From assembly GCF_014651535.1 (NCBI RefSeq), contig NZ_BMXB01000001.1:888615-952614 (forward strand): a stretch of 64,000 bases of DNA. Direction: 5' to 3'. Each line of letters starts with the position of its first letter. Position 1 is the first letter of the stretch. The position numbers and the translations under genes were made by a program. This DNA comes from Salinimicrobium marinum. Lineage in GTDB: Bacteria > Bacteroidota > Bacteroidia > Flavobacteriales > Flavobacteriaceae. Shown one piece after another: positions 63,897 through 64,000 of the stretch. Below the pieces are notes generated by a model, which worked only from the letters and a program-made list of their open reading frames with translations, made no database searches and was not told where the DNA came from.

Positions 63897-64000
63897 TGTC
63901 CCGTCCTAAAATAGCGATACACTAAATTTCACAGTGTATGAAACCTCAGGAAAACAAAGGGTATGTGAAGCGTACTCAAAAAGACTACTCGCTTTCTTTT
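63897..64000 (+). mobile_element. Left end of an IS3-family insertion sequence
   Basis: The sequence TGTCCCGTCCTAAAATAGCG at 63897 looks like a terminal repeat and lies 41 bp before a transposase start. The right end and target duplication lie outside the window. Confidence 0.6.
63938..64000 (+). CDS. IS3-family transposase OrfA (partial)
   Basis: The first 21 codons begin MKPQENKGYVKRTQKDYSLS, with the KRTQKDYSxxF start seen in Bacteroidota IS3-type OrfA helix-turn-helix proteins. The gene continues beyond the window. Confidence 0.65.
   Translation, partial: MKPQENKGYVKRTQKDYSLSF

Noticed and set aside
1..64000. tRNA, rRNA, CRISPR arrays and known riboswitches
   Set aside because: None was recognised when reading the intergenic stretches. 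I cannot run covariance-model searches, so short RNAs could be missed.

Overview
The window reads as chromosomal DNA of a flavobacterium (Bacteroidota, family Flavobacteriaceae; a marine relative of Gramella, Salegentibacter or Salinimicrobium would fit). The evidence is the AT-rich sequence, the near absence of Shine-Dalgarno sites, the Bacteroidota-type -7 promoter element TAnnTTTG in front of many genes, a 1,119-residue SecA, and family-typical genes (DUF4920, DUF2911, DUF2795, an alanine symporter with an SprB-like N-terminus, lipoproteins ending in a short SC lipobox).

Positions 1-34,000 are mostly housekeeping: an SRPBCC/GyrI-like protein, a dipeptidyl-peptidase III lipoprotein, ilvE, mnmD, a TIGR01777 oxidoreductase, YceI, grpE-dnaJ, a NatA/NatB-like ABC exporter followed by mscS, a frameshifted outer-membrane gene and an NtrC-like regulator, an M28 peptidase, a MATE pump, PAP2, meaB, Ohr-like peroxidase, an M23 peptidase, an ECF sigma factor with a probable anti-sigma and a DUF4097 protein, secA, a PduO-type cobalamin adenosyltransferase, a LolD/MacB-type ATPase, a methyltransferase and an Lrp regulator.

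Positions 34,000-64,000 are an accessory region for sulfur handling, thiol redox and respiratory nitrite ammonification. It holds two TauE/SafE exporters, an HMA-TlpA-DsbD operon, a YeiH-like exporter remnant and a periplasmic rhodanese, a leftward operon of a small membrane protein, DoxX, two exported DsrE proteins and a SoxB-like thiosulfohydrolase, an outer-membrane porin and MFS transporter (both broken), a persulfide-dioxygenase-like MBL-rhodanese protein, nrfH-nrfA with an alginate_exp-type porin and a fused CcsBA haem-export/ligation protein, and a split YeeE/YedE thiosulfate-type transporter. An IS3-family element starts at the right edge.

The most striking signal is a repeated promoter architecture. 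Seven promoters between 38.3 and 62.9 kb carry the dyad GTAAC-N4-GTTAC (one half-site has a single mismatch) exactly 22 nt upstream of a TAnnTTTG-like -7 element. This places the dyad centre about 41.5 bp before the expected transcription start. The promoters drive the sulfur and thiol units, so this looks like a regulon of a Crp/Fnr-type activator not encoded in the window. The nrfHA promoter has the same geometry with a TGA-N6-TCA dyad, suggesting a second family member.

The same region contains many broken genes (in-frame TAG, TGA or TAA codons, short indels often in homopolymers, one large internal deletion) interleaved with intact ones. It is either a decaying island or a stretch with sequence errors. 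No tRNA, rRNA or CRISPR array was recognised.
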